Positions 25,452 to 34,774 of a stretch of DNA of 64,000 nucleotides are shown here, in pieces. How positions within the stretch are numbered: position 1 is the stretch's first letter; every line of letters begins with the position of its first letter. The notes under the pieces were generated by a model, which was not told where the DNA came from, did no database searches, and was given only the letters and a program-made list of their open reading frames with translations. Origin of the DNA: Halovenus aranensis (GTDB lineage: Archaea > Halobacteriota > Halobacteria > Halobacteriales > Haloarculaceae); contig NZ_FNFC01000015.1 in assembly GCF_900100385.1 (NCBI RefSeq), positions 18,926-82,925 of the forward strand, written 5' to 3'. The translations under genes and the position numbers were made by a program.

Positions 25452-25799
25452 TATTCTGGATGACTAATCGAATACATCTAAATCTTGCCCAGTTTGATTA
25501 AAGACACACAATTCGGGATGAAACGAACAATCAACTAATCTTGAATGTTCCATTACACAGTTCATAACTTCTTGTCTTGACAAGCAGTGGTGTGAATTAG
25601 TAGAGATTGGATGCTTTCACGCTTGACCGGACAGTCCCTGTCTTTGCCCGGCGCAGTTTTTCTCCTGGGGGGACTGAAAGGGGCGGCTGAGTACGCGAAC
25701 CCCGCCGACACAAGCACGCGAGGACTGCGAGCGCGCGCAGCGAGGCGCGGGAGCGTACTCAGCCGGGGCTTTCCTGCTGCTCTCACCTTCGTTCTTCGC
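25452..25799. other. Intergenic stretch: AT-rich upstream part and GC-rich structured element
   Basis: This 348-base stretch has no convincing gene. Bases 25452-25620 are AT-rich and probably hold the SIR2-TPR promoter. Bases 25632-25764 contain two nested inverted repeats: CAGTCCC (25632-25638) with GGGACTG (25670-25676), and GGCTGAGTACGC (25685-25696) with GCGTACTCAGCC (25753-25764). The second pair is a perfect 12-bp match enclosing a GC-rich loop. It may be a small RNA, a terminator-like structure for the gamma-carbonic-anhydrase-like gene, or a dispersed repeat. A short open frame across it is not coding-like. Confidence 0.6.
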
Positions 25800-26315
25800 C
25801 TAACTGTCGACAGAATCGAACCCCTCGACCCGCGTCGTGTAGTGTGCTGCCGTCTCGAAGAGCGTCGCGTCTCTGTCGAGGTCGTCTCGGAGGACCTCGG
25901 CGGGTGTACCGCCGACGAGGGTCTCTGACTCGACGCGTTGGCCTTCGGTGACGAGGCCGTTCGCGCCGACGACGCTGTAGGGTTCGAGCATCGCGTCGTC
26001 GAGCACCGTCGCGTTCATCCCGACGAGGCTGTGTTCGCCGACAGTCGCGTTGTGGACGATTGCGTTGTGCCCGACTGCGGCGTTCTCCTCCAGGTGGACC
26101 TGCTGGTCGGGAGCGTCTGCGTGGATGGTGACGTTATCTTGAACGTTCGCACGCGCGTCGAGGACGACTTCACCGCCGCCGTCGCCGCGGATAACCGCGC
26201 CGGGCAGAATTGTCGCCTCCTCGCCGACAGTTACGTTGCCGACGAGCACCGCCGTCGGGTCGACGGAGGCAGAGTCGGCGACGGTCGGTTCCTGGTCGTG
26301 AAAGGAGCGTTGCAT
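25800..26315 (-). CDS. Gamma-carbonic-anhydrase-like hexapeptide-repeat protein
   Basis: The 171-residue protein is a left-handed beta-helix with repeated hexapeptides (ILPGAVIRGDGG, NVTVGEEA). It has the three histidines expected for the metal site: one in VTIHAD and two in VGHNAIVHN. It resembles gamma-class carbonic anhydrases and their YrdA/PaaY-type relatives. Activity cannot be confirmed because many homologues lack it. I chose the ATG at 26315 (MQRSFHDQ). A longer form starting 27 bases upstream is possible. Confidence 0.87.
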   Translation of the reverse strand: MQRSFHDQEPTVADSASVDPTAVLVGNVTVGEEATILPGAVIRGDGGGEVVLDARANVQDNVTIHADAPDQQVHLEENAAVGHNAIVHNATVGEHSLVGMNATVLDDAMLEPYSVVGANGLVTEGQRVESETLVGGTPAEVLRDDLDRDATLFETAAHYTTRVEGFDSVDS

Positions 26316-26420
26316 GGTCCTGTCTTGGACGGTCACGCTCAATAAAGTGCCCGCCGTCGAAGCGCCGTCGGGCCAGTGAACCCTGCACCGTTATTATAGC
26401 AGGCCCGGAATGAATCACCG

Positions 26421-28073
26421 ATGGCGAACTACGCGTCGCTCGTCTACCTCGTCGCCGTGGTGGCCGGCATCGCCCTCGTCGGTATCGGCGGCGACAGCTA
26501 CCGGCGGTGGGACCGGCCGGGGTCGACGGTTTTCAGCCTCTATCTCGTCTCCTGTGGGCTGATTCCCGTGGTCTCGCTCTCGTTTGCCGTAGTGAGTTCG
26601 ACGGTGGTGCCGACGTTGCTTTTCCTTGGCTTTTGGTGTGTGGCGACCGTCGTCTGGTTCCTGTTTGCGCTCCAGTACACGGGTACCTACACGCGCCAGG
26701 GGCCGCTGTTGGTCGGTCTACTGCTCGTGCCGTCGCTCGTGTTGGTGCCGTGGCTCCTCGAACCGGGAGTCGGGTCACTCGGCGCAACTGCCGCGGCGCT
26801 GTCGGCGGTCGTGCTGAGTACGTACTCGGCGCTCGCGCTCATCGGCACCCTGCTGGTGTTCCGAAGTACGGTTCTCGACGATTACGTCCCGTTGTCCCAG
26901 GGGAGTGCGCTCATCGTCGCGGGCATCGTGCCGAGTCTGGCGGTCACGCTGTTCGGACAACTCATCGACCAGGACGTGACAGTCCCATCAGCGAGTATCT
27001 TCGCAGGCGGGTTCGTTATCACCGCCGTCGCCGCCGCGCTCGTTGTGTACCGTTACGACGCCTTCGACCCGGTGCCGACGGCGGGGCTAATCGGGGAGCG
27101 AGCGATGCTCCGCGAGACCGACGACCTCGTCGCAATTGTCGACGTGGACGACCGGATTCTCTCGCTCAACGAGCGCACCCGCGACGTCGTCGAGGAGTCC
27201 GTCTCCCTCGGGACGGGCCTGTCGGACGCACTCGGCTACACGCGGACGGCGTTCGACGAGCGCGACACCGTCGACCTCGACACCGCCCGTGGCGTCCGCC
27301 AGTTCGACAGCCAGGTATCGCGACTGACTGACGGCCACGGCCGTGAACTCGGCGCTATCGTGAGCCTCCGTGACGTGACCGAGCGAGAGTTGCGCAAACA
27401 GCGTCTTGAGGTGTTCAACCGCATCCTGGGCCACAACATCCGCAACGAGGTGAGCGTCATCACCGCAAACGCCGAGGTCGTCGCCGACGAGGTCGAGGAA
27501 ACTCTCACCGCCCGGCTCGATACCGCAATCGACTCCGCCGACTCGCTGCAGTCACTCGGGACGAAAGCCCGGCGAATCGAGGAGATTCTCGCGGCCGAGA
27601 GCCAGCGACAGTTCGCACTCGGCGAGTTCCTCGGAACCGTCGCAGACGAGTACGAAAACCGATGGCCGGGCGCGAGCGTGACAGTCGACGGGCGGTCGTC
27701 AGCCGGTGAAATACGGTGTGACCGGCCAGCACTGCGGTTCGTGCTCGACAACCTCGTCGAGAACGCGGTCGAACACGCCGACAGCGACACACCGCAAGTC
27801 GAACTCGCCGCGACGGTCGACGGAAACGAGCGCTACCCGGTCGTCGTCGAGGTCCGTGACGACGGCCCAGGGATTCCCGACAGGGAGCGCGCGGTTCTCG
27901 ACGAGGGCGAGGAGACACCGCTGGAACACGGCTCTGGCGTTGGCCTCTGGGTTACGAACTGGGCGACGACCGACCTGGGAGGTGACCTCTCGCTCGCACA
28001 GCGGGAATCTGGAGGCACCGTCGCCCGGGTCCGGCTCCCCTCGTCGGTGCTGCCAGACGCCACGAGCGAGTGA
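26421..28073 (+). CDS. Membrane histidine kinase with 7TM sensor and PAS domain
   Basis: The 550-residue protein has about seven N-terminal membrane helices (1-215), a PAS-like domain (about 225-325), and a kinase core. The core has the H-box ILGHNIRNEVSVI, the N-box NLVENAVEH and G-boxes DDGPGIP and GSGVGLWV. The seven-helix N-terminus matches the haloarchaeal 7TM histidine kinase sensor type. It transfers phosphate to an unlinked response regulator. The signal is unknown. A kinase-like gene follows 40 bases after the stop. Confidence 0.9.
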   Translation: MANYASLVYLVAVVAGIALVGIGGDSYRRWDRPGSTVFSLYLVSCGLIPVVSLSFAVVSSTVVPTLLFLGFWCVATVVWFLFALQYTGTYTRQGPLLVGLLLVPSLVLVPWLLEPGVGSLGATAAALSAVVLSTYSALALIGTLLVFRSTVLDDYVPLSQGSALIVAGIVPSLAVTLFGQLIDQDVTVPSASIFAGGFVITAVAAALVVYRYDAFDPVPTAGLIGERAMLRETDDLVAIVDVDDRILSLNERTRDVVEESVSLGTGLSDALGYTRTAFDERDTVDLDTARGVRQFDSQVSRLTDGHGRELGAIVSLRDVTERELRKQRLEVFNRILGHNIRNEVSVITANAEVVADEVEETLTARLDTAIDSADSLQSLGTKARRIEEILAAESQRQFALGEFLGTVADEYENRWPGASVTVDGRSSAGEIRCDRPALRFVLDNLVENAVEHADSDTPQVELAATVDGNERYPVVVEVRDDGPGIPDRERAVLDEGEETPLEHGSGVGLWVTNWATTDLGGDLSLAQRESGGTVARVRLPSSVLPDATSE

Positions 28074-28113
28074 GGACCGCGCCACTCTTGTGCTCGGCTC
28101 CGGACGTTCGAGC

Positions 28114-28947
28114 GTGGACACGGCACGCATCGAGCGGGCGCTCGGAACGACGGTTCGTGAGCTGTCCGAACTCGACGGCGGAATGATTGGCACCGTCTAT
28201 CGGGTCGCCCTCACAGACGGGCGGACAGTCGTCGCAAAGACCGGCGAGACGCCGCTCACCGCCGAGGCGCGGATGCTCCAGCACCTCGACGCGAACGGCC
28301 TGCCGGTGCCGACGGTACTGCAGGCCTCGGACGACCTGCTGGTACTGACACACGCCGAGGGGACGCCAGCCCACACGCCCGCCGTCGCGCGCGACGCTGC
28401 CGACCGCCTCGCGGCCCTCCACGAGACCACGGCAGCGGCGTTTGGTTTTCCGTTCGAGACGCTCACCGGAACGGTCACGCAGCCGAACCCCTGGACTACA
28501 GAGTGGTCGCGGTTCTACGTCGACCACCGACTCCGGCACGTTCGCGAGCTGTGTCTCGACGCCGACGCGCTCGACGCGGCGCTCGACCGGCGACTGACGG
28601 CCACGCTCGACCGGCTGGCGGATATACTGGTCGAGCCTGCCGCCCCGGCGCTGATTCACGGCGACGCCTGGGAGACCAACATCTTGTCTGACGGCGAGGA
28701 GGTGTGTGCCTTTCTCGACCCGGCGTGTTACTACGCCCACCCCGAAATCGAGCTGGCGTACGTCGACTGGACCGACACGTTCGGCGACGCCTTCTTCGAG
28801 CGCTACGACGCGATACGCGGCATCGACGACGGTTTCTTCGAGACGCGTCGGTACGCCTACCGGCTGTATCCGTTGCTGGTCCATCTGCTGTTGTTCGGCT
28901 CGCCGTACGACACGGAACTGAGACAGACACTCGGCCAGATGGGGTAA
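28114..28947 (+). CDS. Fructosamine kinase/aminoglycoside phosphotransferase-family protein
   Basis: The 277-residue protein has the kinase-like fold: an N-lobe with VVAKTGE lysine, and the catalytic loop LIHGDAWETNIL with the Brenner-type H-G-D-x-x-x-N motif. The metal aspartate lies in AFLDPACYYAHPEIE. This matches the fructosamine-3-kinase or APH-type family, which phosphorylates sugars, glycated amines or antibiotics. The lineage context favours protein deglycation over resistance; this is inference. The start is a GTG; I chose 28114 (VDTARIERAL), with an in-frame GTG 24 bases upstream as an alternative. Confidence 0.86.
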   Translation: MDTARIERALGTTVRELSELDGGMIGTVYRVALTDGRTVVAKTGETPLTAEARMLQHLDANGLPVPTVLQASDDLLVLTHAEGTPAHTPAVARDAADRLAALHETTAAAFGFPFETLTGTVTQPNPWTTEWSRFYVDHRLRHVRELCLDADALDAALDRRLTATLDRLADILVEPAAPALIHGDAWETNILSDGEEVCAFLDPACYYAHPEIELAYVDWTDTFGDAFFERYDAIRGIDDGFFETRRYAYRLYPLLVHLLLFGSPYDTELRQTLGQMG

Positions 28948-29003
28948 CCACACCACCGCCGGTTCCACCGCGTTTATGCCCAGTCCGTGAGAAGAGGCTG
29001 GTG

Positions 29004-29717
29004 ATGTACAAGCATATCGCATTGCTCGTCCGCCAGGAGGGGATGAGCCACGAGGAGTTCGTCGATTACTGGCAGAACAATCACACCCCGATAGCCAAGG
29101 ATATCGAGGGTGTCGTCCGCTACCAGCAGGTGCTGCCGACCGAGCCCGAACACGCAGAGTTCGACGGCATCGCCGAACTCTACTTCGAGACCCTCGACGA
29201 GTTGCACGAGGCGCTGGGAAGCCCCGGCTCCCGGGATTACGACCCCACGAAGGAAGTCGCCACAGAGGCCCGCGAAGACGTGAACAACTTCCTCGCTATC
29301 GAACAGCGCCCGCGCTTTATCGGCGAGGAGAAAGTCTGGAAAGAGGAGGCCGACAGCACCGACGGCCTCTACAAGCATTCGGCGTTTCTCGTCCGCCAGG
29401 AGGGGATGAGCCACGAGGAGTTCCGGGATTACTGGGAGAGCAACCACTCGCCACTCGCCAAGGACATCGAGGGCGTCGTCCGATATCACACGGTGTATCC
29501 GACTGACCCCGAACACGCCGAGTTCGACGGCGTCGCCGAACTCTACTTCGAGACGCTGGAGGACCTCCACGAGGCACTCGGTAGCGAGGGCTCGCGAGAC
29601 TACGACCCCACGAAGGAAGTCGCCGCAAAGGCCCGCGAGGACGTGAACAACTTCCTCGCTGTCGAGGAACGCCCCCGCCTCATCGGCCAGGAACAGGTCG
29701 TCAAAAGCGAGGAGTGA
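29004..29717 (+). CDS. Protein with two tandem EthD domains
   Basis: The 237-residue protein is an internal duplication: residues 2-111 and 123-232 are very similar. Each has VRQEGMSHEEF, KDIEGVVRY, EHAEFDG and DYDPTKEVA. EthD domains form dimeric alpha-beta barrels seen in ring-cleavage-associated and monooxygenase-like proteins. Here the two copies would form one barrel in a single chain. It overlaps the downstream HD gene region by sharing the same transcript (2 bases between the stop and the next ATG). A role in an organic-acid catabolic cluster is inferred. Confidence 0.87.
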   Translation: MYKHIALLVRQEGMSHEEFVDYWQNNHTPIAKDIEGVVRYQQVLPTEPEHAEFDGIAELYFETLDELHEALGSPGSRDYDPTKEVATEAREDVNNFLAIEQRPRFIGEEKVWKEEADSTDGLYKHSAFLVRQEGMSHEEFRDYWESNHSPLAKDIEGVVRYHTVYPTDPEHAEFDGVAELYFETLEDLHEALGSEGSRDYDPTKEVAAKAREDVNNFLAVEERPRLIGQEQVVKSEE

Positions 29718-29719
29718 CC

Positions 29720-30304
29720 ATGCCAGCCTACGAGCAACAGGTCCGCGAGGCCTTCCCCGAACTCGAAGACATCGAGAACGCGCAGTTGCGCGAGCAGGTG
29801 GTCGAGGCGTGGGTGCTGGGGCTCGAACGCGGCGGCTGGCAGGATATCGAGGACATCCCCTACGCCTGGAATATCCACGAGGTGTCGAACGTCGAACACG
29901 TCCGCGGGGTCACGCGCATCGCCCGCGAGGGGGCACGCGAGCAACGCGACTTCCACGGCGCAGACCCCGATATGGATACGATTCTCGCGGCCGCCCTGCT
30001 CCACGACGTCGGCAAGTGTTACGAGTACACCGACCACGTCGACGACGGCCTCGTCGACCCCGACCCCGCCTACGCCAGCGAGGAGATTCCACACTCGATT
30101 TCGGGGTATGCCCTCGCCCACGAGGTCGGCTGTCCGCTCTCGGTCCAGCGTGCGATTCCGCATTTCCTCGGTGAAGTGCCCAAACGGACGCTGGAGGCCG
30201 AACTCGTCAAAAGCGCGAACTCGATGTCCTCGAACGCCATCACGCAGGCGACGATGGATATCACGCTACAGGAGTGGGTCGAGGAGTACTCCCAGACCTC
30301 CTGA
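29720..30304 (+). CDS. HD domain phosphohydrolase-like protein
   Basis: The 194-residue protein has metal-binding HD motifs: HVRGVTRIA for the first histidine, ALLHDVGKC for the HD pair, and HSISGYALA with RAIPHFLGE for later histidines. Such proteins hydrolyse phosphoesters, often nucleotides. I chose the ATG at 29720 (MPAYEQQ), 2 bases after the EthD stop; a GTG two codons upstream would overlap it. In this locus it may have been recruited into the catabolic operon. The substrate is unknown. Confidence 0.86.
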   Translation: MPAYEQQVREAFPELEDIENAQLREQVVEAWVLGLERGGWQDIEDIPYAWNIHEVSNVEHVRGVTRIAREGAREQRDFHGADPDMDTILAAALLHDVGKCYEYTDHVDDGLVDPDPAYASEEIPHSISGYALAHEVGCPLSVQRAIPHFLGEVPKRTLEAELVKSANSMSSNAITQATMDITLQEWVEEYSQTS

Positions 30305-30410
30305 TTGTGCCGCCCTGACATCTGCCCGCAACGGCGCGGATTTGCTGTCTCACGTTACACCAGACACGACGAGAAGAGGTGTTTAAACCCGTTATTACGC
30401 GGGGGTGGTA

Positions 30411-30416
30411 TTTAAA
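30411..30416 (+). promoter_or_regulatory. Probable TATA element for the ABC import operon
   Basis: TTTAAA lies about 54 bases before the ATG at 30470 in an AT-rich stretch that follows GC-rich sequence. A second TTTAAA lies at 30382-30387. One of them is the likely TATA box for the importer operon. Confidence 0.4.
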
Positions 30417-30469
30417 CCAACTATATAGAGGGGGTAATGCATATATGCCAGTACCGGGAAAGCGACGGT

Positions 30470-31759
30470 ATGAGAACTGATAACCAGATACAAAAGAAGC
30501 GACGAGACTTTCTCAAGACGACGGCGGCAGGGAGCGCTGTCGCGCTCACGGGGCTGTCGGGCTGTATCGGAAGCACCGACGACGACGGGGGCGACGGCGA
30601 GGACGGCGGGACGACCGACGACGGGACAGACTTCGACGAGGTCACGCTGGGCGTGCTCGAACCGTTCACCGGGGACTTCGCCGAGCTGGCGACGGAGCGA
30701 AACCAGGGCGAGACGCTGGCTATCGACCAGGTGAACGCGAGCGACGAGTACGACTTCGAGTTCAACGTCGCGGAGTACGACACGCAGCTCAGCTCGGAGG
30801 ACGGCGTCCAGGCGGCCAAAGACGCTATCGAATCCGACGGCGCGCAGTTCCTGACGGGCGCGATTTCGAGTTCGGTCGCGCTCGCAATCAACGAGGTCGC
30901 CGCAAACCAACAGGTCGTCTACACGCCGGGAGCAGCGGACGTGTCGATTACCGGCTCGAACTGTAACGAGTACGTCTTCCGGTTCGAGACGAACACGGCA
31001 CAGATTGCGGAGGTGACGACCCAGTGGTTGGCCGACAAGGGTTGGACGAACCTCCACTATCAGATTGCCGACTACGCCTACGGCGATTCCGTACTCGAAG
31101 AGGTTGACTCCCGGATGAGCGAGCGCAGCGGCGACTACGAGCGACTCGGTACCACCCGGTCGGCCCCCGCCGCACAGAACTTCGACTCGGCTATTACCGA
31201 GATCGAAGAGAACGTCGACGCGGCCGACGCGCTCGTCGTCGGCGCGACCGGTGGCCACCTGATTCGGTTTCTGGTTCAGGCAGCCGGGCGCGGCCTGAAA
31301 GAGGACATCCCCATCGTGACGACCACCGGCTCGTTCCGCGTCGTTCGTGGTGGTGCCGGCTCGGCCGCCTACGACGTTTACAGCGGCACCCGCTACGTCC
31401 CGAGCATCGACACCGGGACGAACCCCCAATTCGTCGAGGATTATCAGGCCGAGTACGACGCGCCGCCGGACAACTTCTCGCGGGTGGGTTACGGCTCGGT
31501 GTTGATGCTGGCAAACGGTATCCAGGAGGCCGGCTCCAAAGACCCCGACGACGTACGCGATGTGCTGCCCGGCATGACCCACGAGACCATCTTCGGGGAC
31601 GTGGCGTTCCGCGAGTGCGACCAGCAGGCCTCGAACCCCGTCTGGATGGGACAGAACGTCGCACCCGAGGAAGGCGAAACCGCCGCGGTCGAACTGCTTC
31701 GAAACCTCGACGGCGAGGCGGCCCAGCCGGCGTGTGATACGACTGGCTGCGAACTGTAA
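30470..31759 (+). CDS. Branched-chain-type ABC transporter substrate-binding lipoprotein
   Basis: The 429-residue precursor has a twin-arginine signal (KKRRDFLKTTAAG), a lipobox LSGC, an acidic Gly-Asp-rich linker, and then the periplasmic-binding fold beginning VTLGVLEPFTGDFAEL. That is the LivJ/LivK (type I) family used for branched-chain amino acids, amides and aromatic acids. It is lipid-anchored outside the cell. I chose ATG 30470 (MRTDNQIQK) because the Tat motif follows closely. It is followed by permease and ATPase genes in one operon. The neighbouring CoA ligase suggests an organic acid substrate, by inference. Confidence 0.9.
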   Translation: MRTDNQIQKKRRDFLKTTAAGSAVALTGLSGCIGSTDDDGGDGEDGGTTDDGTDFDEVTLGVLEPFTGDFAELATERNQGETLAIDQVNASDEYDFEFNVAEYDTQLSSEDGVQAAKDAIESDGAQFLTGAISSSVALAINEVAANQQVVYTPGAADVSITGSNCNEYVFRFETNTAQIAEVTTQWLADKGWTNLHYQIADYAYGDSVLEEVDSRMSERSGDYERLGTTRSAPAAQNFDSAITEIEENVDAADALVVGATGGHLIRFLVQAAGRGLKEDIPIVTTTGSFRVVRGGAGSAAYDVYSGTRYVPSIDTGTNPQFVEDYQAEYDAPPDNFSRVGYGSVLMLANGIQEAGSKDPDDVRDVLPGMTHETIFGDVAFRECDQQASNPVWMGQNVAPEEGETAAVELLRNLDGEAAQPACDTTGCEL

Positions 31760-31778
31760 CTCCGGGCTCTCGGTTCAG

Positions 31779-34004
31779 ATGTACGCAGGCACGATACAGT
31801 CGATGTTGGATGTACTGTCCGCTGGCACGGCGAGTTTCATCTCGGTGCAGGAATTACTCAACGGGTTGACCGTCGGCATGGTGTACGTGTTGCTCGCGTC
31901 GGGGCTGTCGGTCATCTTCGGCGTGATGCACGTCATCAACTTCGCCCACGGCGAGTTGTACGCCTTCGGGGCGTATTTCGCGGCAGCAATCGTCACGCCG
32001 CTGGGCGGTGGAACCGGCTTCTATGTCGCGCTCGTCGTTGCCCCGCTGCTGGTTGGGGTGATGGGCGTGGCTATCGAGCGGTTCACCGTCCGCCCGCTGT
32101 ACGGGCGGGACCCACTGTATCACATCTTGTTGACCTTCGGGCTGGTACTCGTTCTCAACGATCTTATCAAGCTCATCTGGGGTACCAGCCCGCGGCGCAT
32201 CGCTCGGCCCGAGTACCTCACCGGCCCTATCGAGATGGTGGGGATGACGTTCAGCCGCTACTCGTTTTTCATCATCGGGTTCGGCGGCGCACTCGCACTC
32301 GGCGTCTGGGCGTTGCTGAAATACACCCGGTACGGACTCATCATCCGGGCAGGCGCACAGGACCGGCGGATGGTCCGCAACCTCGGCATCTCCATCGACC
32401 GCTACTACTCGCTGGTCTTCGGGATGGGTGCCGCTCTCGCCGCAGTCGCGGGACTCATCTTTACCGCTGGCCGCGGACAGGTCGTTCCCGGCATCGGCTT
32501 CGATATCATCATTTCGGCGTTCGTCATCGTCGTTCTCGGCGGCCTGGGAAGCTTCCGTGGCGCTGTCGTCGGCGGCCTCGGCGTTGGACTGTTACAGGAA
32601 TCGATTATCCGGCCGGGCGTTCCGGACCTTCAGCTCCCACTCGTTCCAGAGAACGTGCTTGCGCCGGTCAATATGGTGCTCGGTTTGCTCCCGCAACTCG
32701 AAGGGATGGTCATCTTCGTGTTGATGATTGGCGTCTTAATCTTCCGGCCTCGCGGTCTCTTCGGGACCGAGTTCGAGGAGGACAGTGGCGAGTTGCTCAC
32801 CGGGTCGAGCGGTGGCTTTCTGACAGACAGCGGCCGTTTCAAACTCGGTATTGCGATGATTGGGCTGCTCGCGCTCGTTCCCCTCGGCTCCGGGATGCTC
32901 CCGTCACCGCTGAGTGTCCGCCTGATTATGACGATGCTCACGTGGGGGCTGTTCGCGCTCGCGCTGGATTTCATTATGGGGTACACCGGGCTCGTCTCGC
33001 TCGGACACGCCCTGTTTTGGGGTATCGGCGCGTACGTCTCCGGGACAGTCCTGTTCAACTTCACCGAGTCGGCGTTTGTCGCCGCGGGCGTCGCGTTGCT
33101 CGTGGGCGGACTCGTCGCCTGGATTGTGGGCTACTTCTCGATTCGCGTCCACGGCGTCTACTTCGCGATGATTACGCTCGCGTTCGCCGAGTTGTTCCAC
33201 ACCAGTCTGACCAAAATCGACGGCTGGGCGGTCGGCTTCTGTGAGACGACTCCCGTCTGTAGCGCCGAGGCCGCCCGCGACATCCAGCTAACTGGTGGCT
33301 CCGAGGGACTATTCGGCTTCTCCTCGTACTGGGGGCTGGGCGGGGTCGGTGTCGAACTCGAAGAAATCGGCATCTTCCTCGGCCCGGTGACGCTGACCGG
33401 GGACCTCCTGTTGTACTACATCATCCTGGGCGTCGTAGTTGCGTCGTTTTTCATCACCCGCCGGATGCTCCAGTCGCCGTTCGGTGCCGTGCTCAAGGGT
33501 ATCCGCGAGAACGAACAGCGAGTTCGGTTCCTCGGCTACGACCCGACGGTCTACAAGCGCCGCGCCTTTGTCGTCAGCGGTATCTTCGCGACGCTTGCCG
33601 GCGTCATCTTCGCGCTCAACGAGAGTTTCGTGTCGCCGGAAGCCGCCGAGTGGCTCAAATCCGGCGAGGTGGTCGTGATGGTCATTCTCGGCGGAATGGG
33701 AACGCTGTTCGGACCGATTCTGGGGGCGTTTACCTTCTTCGGACTCGAAGCGCTCCTGCAAGAGGAGACGCTGTTTGGGCCATTCATCTGGGCCGGGTCT
33801 CTCGTCGGCCTCGGCGGGCCGATAGAGGGCGTCTCCGCGACCGTCGCCGAGCGGTGGCGGCTGTTCCTCGGTTCTACGTTCGTGCTGTTCGTTGTCTTCC
33901 TGCCCCGGGGACTGGTTTCGGTCCCCGAGTTGGTACAACAGCGCGTGCCAACCCGGTTCGACCCGACAAACGTGCCGGCAGACCCGGAAGGAGGTGACGA
34001 CTGA
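31779..34004 (+). CDS. Fused LivH-LivM ABC permease
   Basis: The 741-residue membrane protein joins two permeases normally encoded by separate genes. Residues about 15-330 match LivH (ELLNGLTVGMVYVLLASG, VINFAHGELYAFG). About 360-740 match LivM (GYTGLVSLGHALFWGIGAY, RIRENEQR-like GIRENEQRVRFLGY). The join is the acidic stretch FEEDSGELLTGSSGG. Both halves are complete, so one polypeptide may supply the whole transmembrane path. I chose ATG 31779 since the preceding codons overlap the binding-protein stop. The ATPase genes follow with overlaps. Confidence 0.93.
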   Translation: MYAGTIQSMLDVLSAGTASFISVQELLNGLTVGMVYVLLASGLSVIFGVMHVINFAHGELYAFGAYFAAAIVTPLGGGTGFYVALVVAPLLVGVMGVAIERFTVRPLYGRDPLYHILLTFGLVLVLNDLIKLIWGTSPRRIARPEYLTGPIEMVGMTFSRYSFFIIGFGGALALGVWALLKYTRYGLIIRAGAQDRRMVRNLGISIDRYYSLVFGMGAALAAVAGLIFTAGRGQVVPGIGFDIIISAFVIVVLGGLGSFRGAVVGGLGVGLLQESIIRPGVPDLQLPLVPENVLAPVNMVLGLLPQLEGMVIFVLMIGVLIFRPRGLFGTEFEEDSGELLTGSSGGFLTDSGRFKLGIAMIGLLALVPLGSGMLPSPLSVRLIMTMLTWGLFALALDFIMGYTGLVSLGHALFWGIGAYVSGTVLFNFTESAFVAAGVALLVGGLVAWIVGYFSIRVHGVYFAMITLAFAELFHTSLTKIDGWAVGFCETTPVCSAEAARDIQLTGGSEGLFGFSSYWGLGGVGVELEEIGIFLGPVTLTGDLLLYYIILGVVVASFFITRRMLQSPFGAVLKGIRENEQRVRFLGYDPTVYKRRAFVVSGIFATLAGVIFALNESFVSPEAAEWLKSGEVVVMVILGGMGTLFGPILGAFTFFGLEALLQEETLFGPFIWAGSLVGLGGPIEGVSATVAERWRLFLGSTFVLFVVFLPRGLVSVPELVQQRVPTRFDPTNVPADPEGGDD
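33988..33997 (+). promoter_or_regulatory. Strong Shine-Dalgarno site before the LivG-like start
   Basis: AAGGAGGTGA lies 6 bases before the ATG at 34004 inside the permease end, and fixes the start of the ATPase gene. Confidence 0.8.
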
Positions 34005-34774
34005 TGGCAACAGACGACCCGATGTTGCGGACCGACGGCCTGGTCAAAGAGTTCGGCAACTTCGCCGCGATAGACGGCGTCGACATCGCGGTCCAGCCAG
34101 GCGAGTTCCGAAGCATCATCGGCCCGAACGGGGCCGGCAAGACGACGATGTTCAACCTCATCTCCGGTGGACTCGACGCGACGGAGGGCGCGGTGTACTT
34201 CGACGGCGAGGACGTCACCGACCTGCCGCCAGAAGAGCGCATCCAGCGCGGGATGGGTCGCTCGTTCCAGATTTCGAATATCTTCGGCGGCCTGACCGTC
34301 CGGGAAAACGTCAGACTCGCCGTCCAGTCCCGGATGCGTGACAGCTACAGCTTCCGGGAGGCGCTGTTCAAGCCGACCGGCCGGTACGACGATATCAACG
34401 ACGAGACCGACGAGATTCTCGGGCGTATCGACCTGGCCGACATCGCCGAGGAAGAGGCCGCAGCGTTACCTTACGGCGACAAGCGCCGGCTCGAAATCGG
34501 GGTCGTCCTCGCGACCGAGCCCGAGCTGGTGTTGTTCGACGAGCCGACCGCCGGCATGGGACCCGAGGAGACACAGAGTACAATCGACCTCATCGAGGAG
34601 GTGCTGGTCGAGCAGACGCTGATTCTCGTCGAACACGACATCGAACTCGTGATGGAGATATCCGACATGATTACCGTACTGAACCACGGACAGGTGCTCG
34701 CGGAGGGAACGCCCGAGGAAATCGCCGACAACCAGGACGTACAGGACGCCTACCTCGGGGGGATGACCGAATGA
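34004..34774 (+). CDS. livG: Branched-chain-type ABC transporter ATPase (LivG-like)
   Basis: The 256-residue ATPase has Walker A GPNGAGKTT, Walker B LVLFDEPTAG and the LivG-type degenerate signature LPYGDKRRLEIG. The start overlaps the permease stop (TGATG) after a strong Shine-Dalgarno site. The gene ends in an ATGA overlap with livF. With LivF it forms the cytoplasmic ATPase pair of the importer. The high-confidence family call does not identify the solute. Confidence 0.94.
   Translation: MATDDPMLRTDGLVKEFGNFAAIDGVDIAVQPGEFRSIIGPNGAGKTTMFNLISGGLDATEGAVYFDGEDVTDLPPEERIQRGMGRSFQISNIFGGLTVRENVRLAVQSRMRDSYSFREALFKPTGRYDDINDETDEILGRIDLADIAEEEAAALPYGDKRRLEIGVVLATEPELVLFDEPTAGMGPEETQSTIDLIEEVLVEQTLILVEHDIELVMEISDMITVLNHGQVLAEGTPEEIADNQDVQDAYLGGMTE

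Noticed and set aside
25611..25928. Plus-strand ORF of 105 codons
   Set aside because: It lies over a structured non-coding element and the antisense of the gamma-carbonic-anhydrase-like gene; its composition is not acidic.
28114..28947. Antibiotic resistance phosphotransferase
   Set aside because: The catalytic loop fits the wider kinase family, but neighbours are host genes with normal composition; deglycation or another role is more likely.
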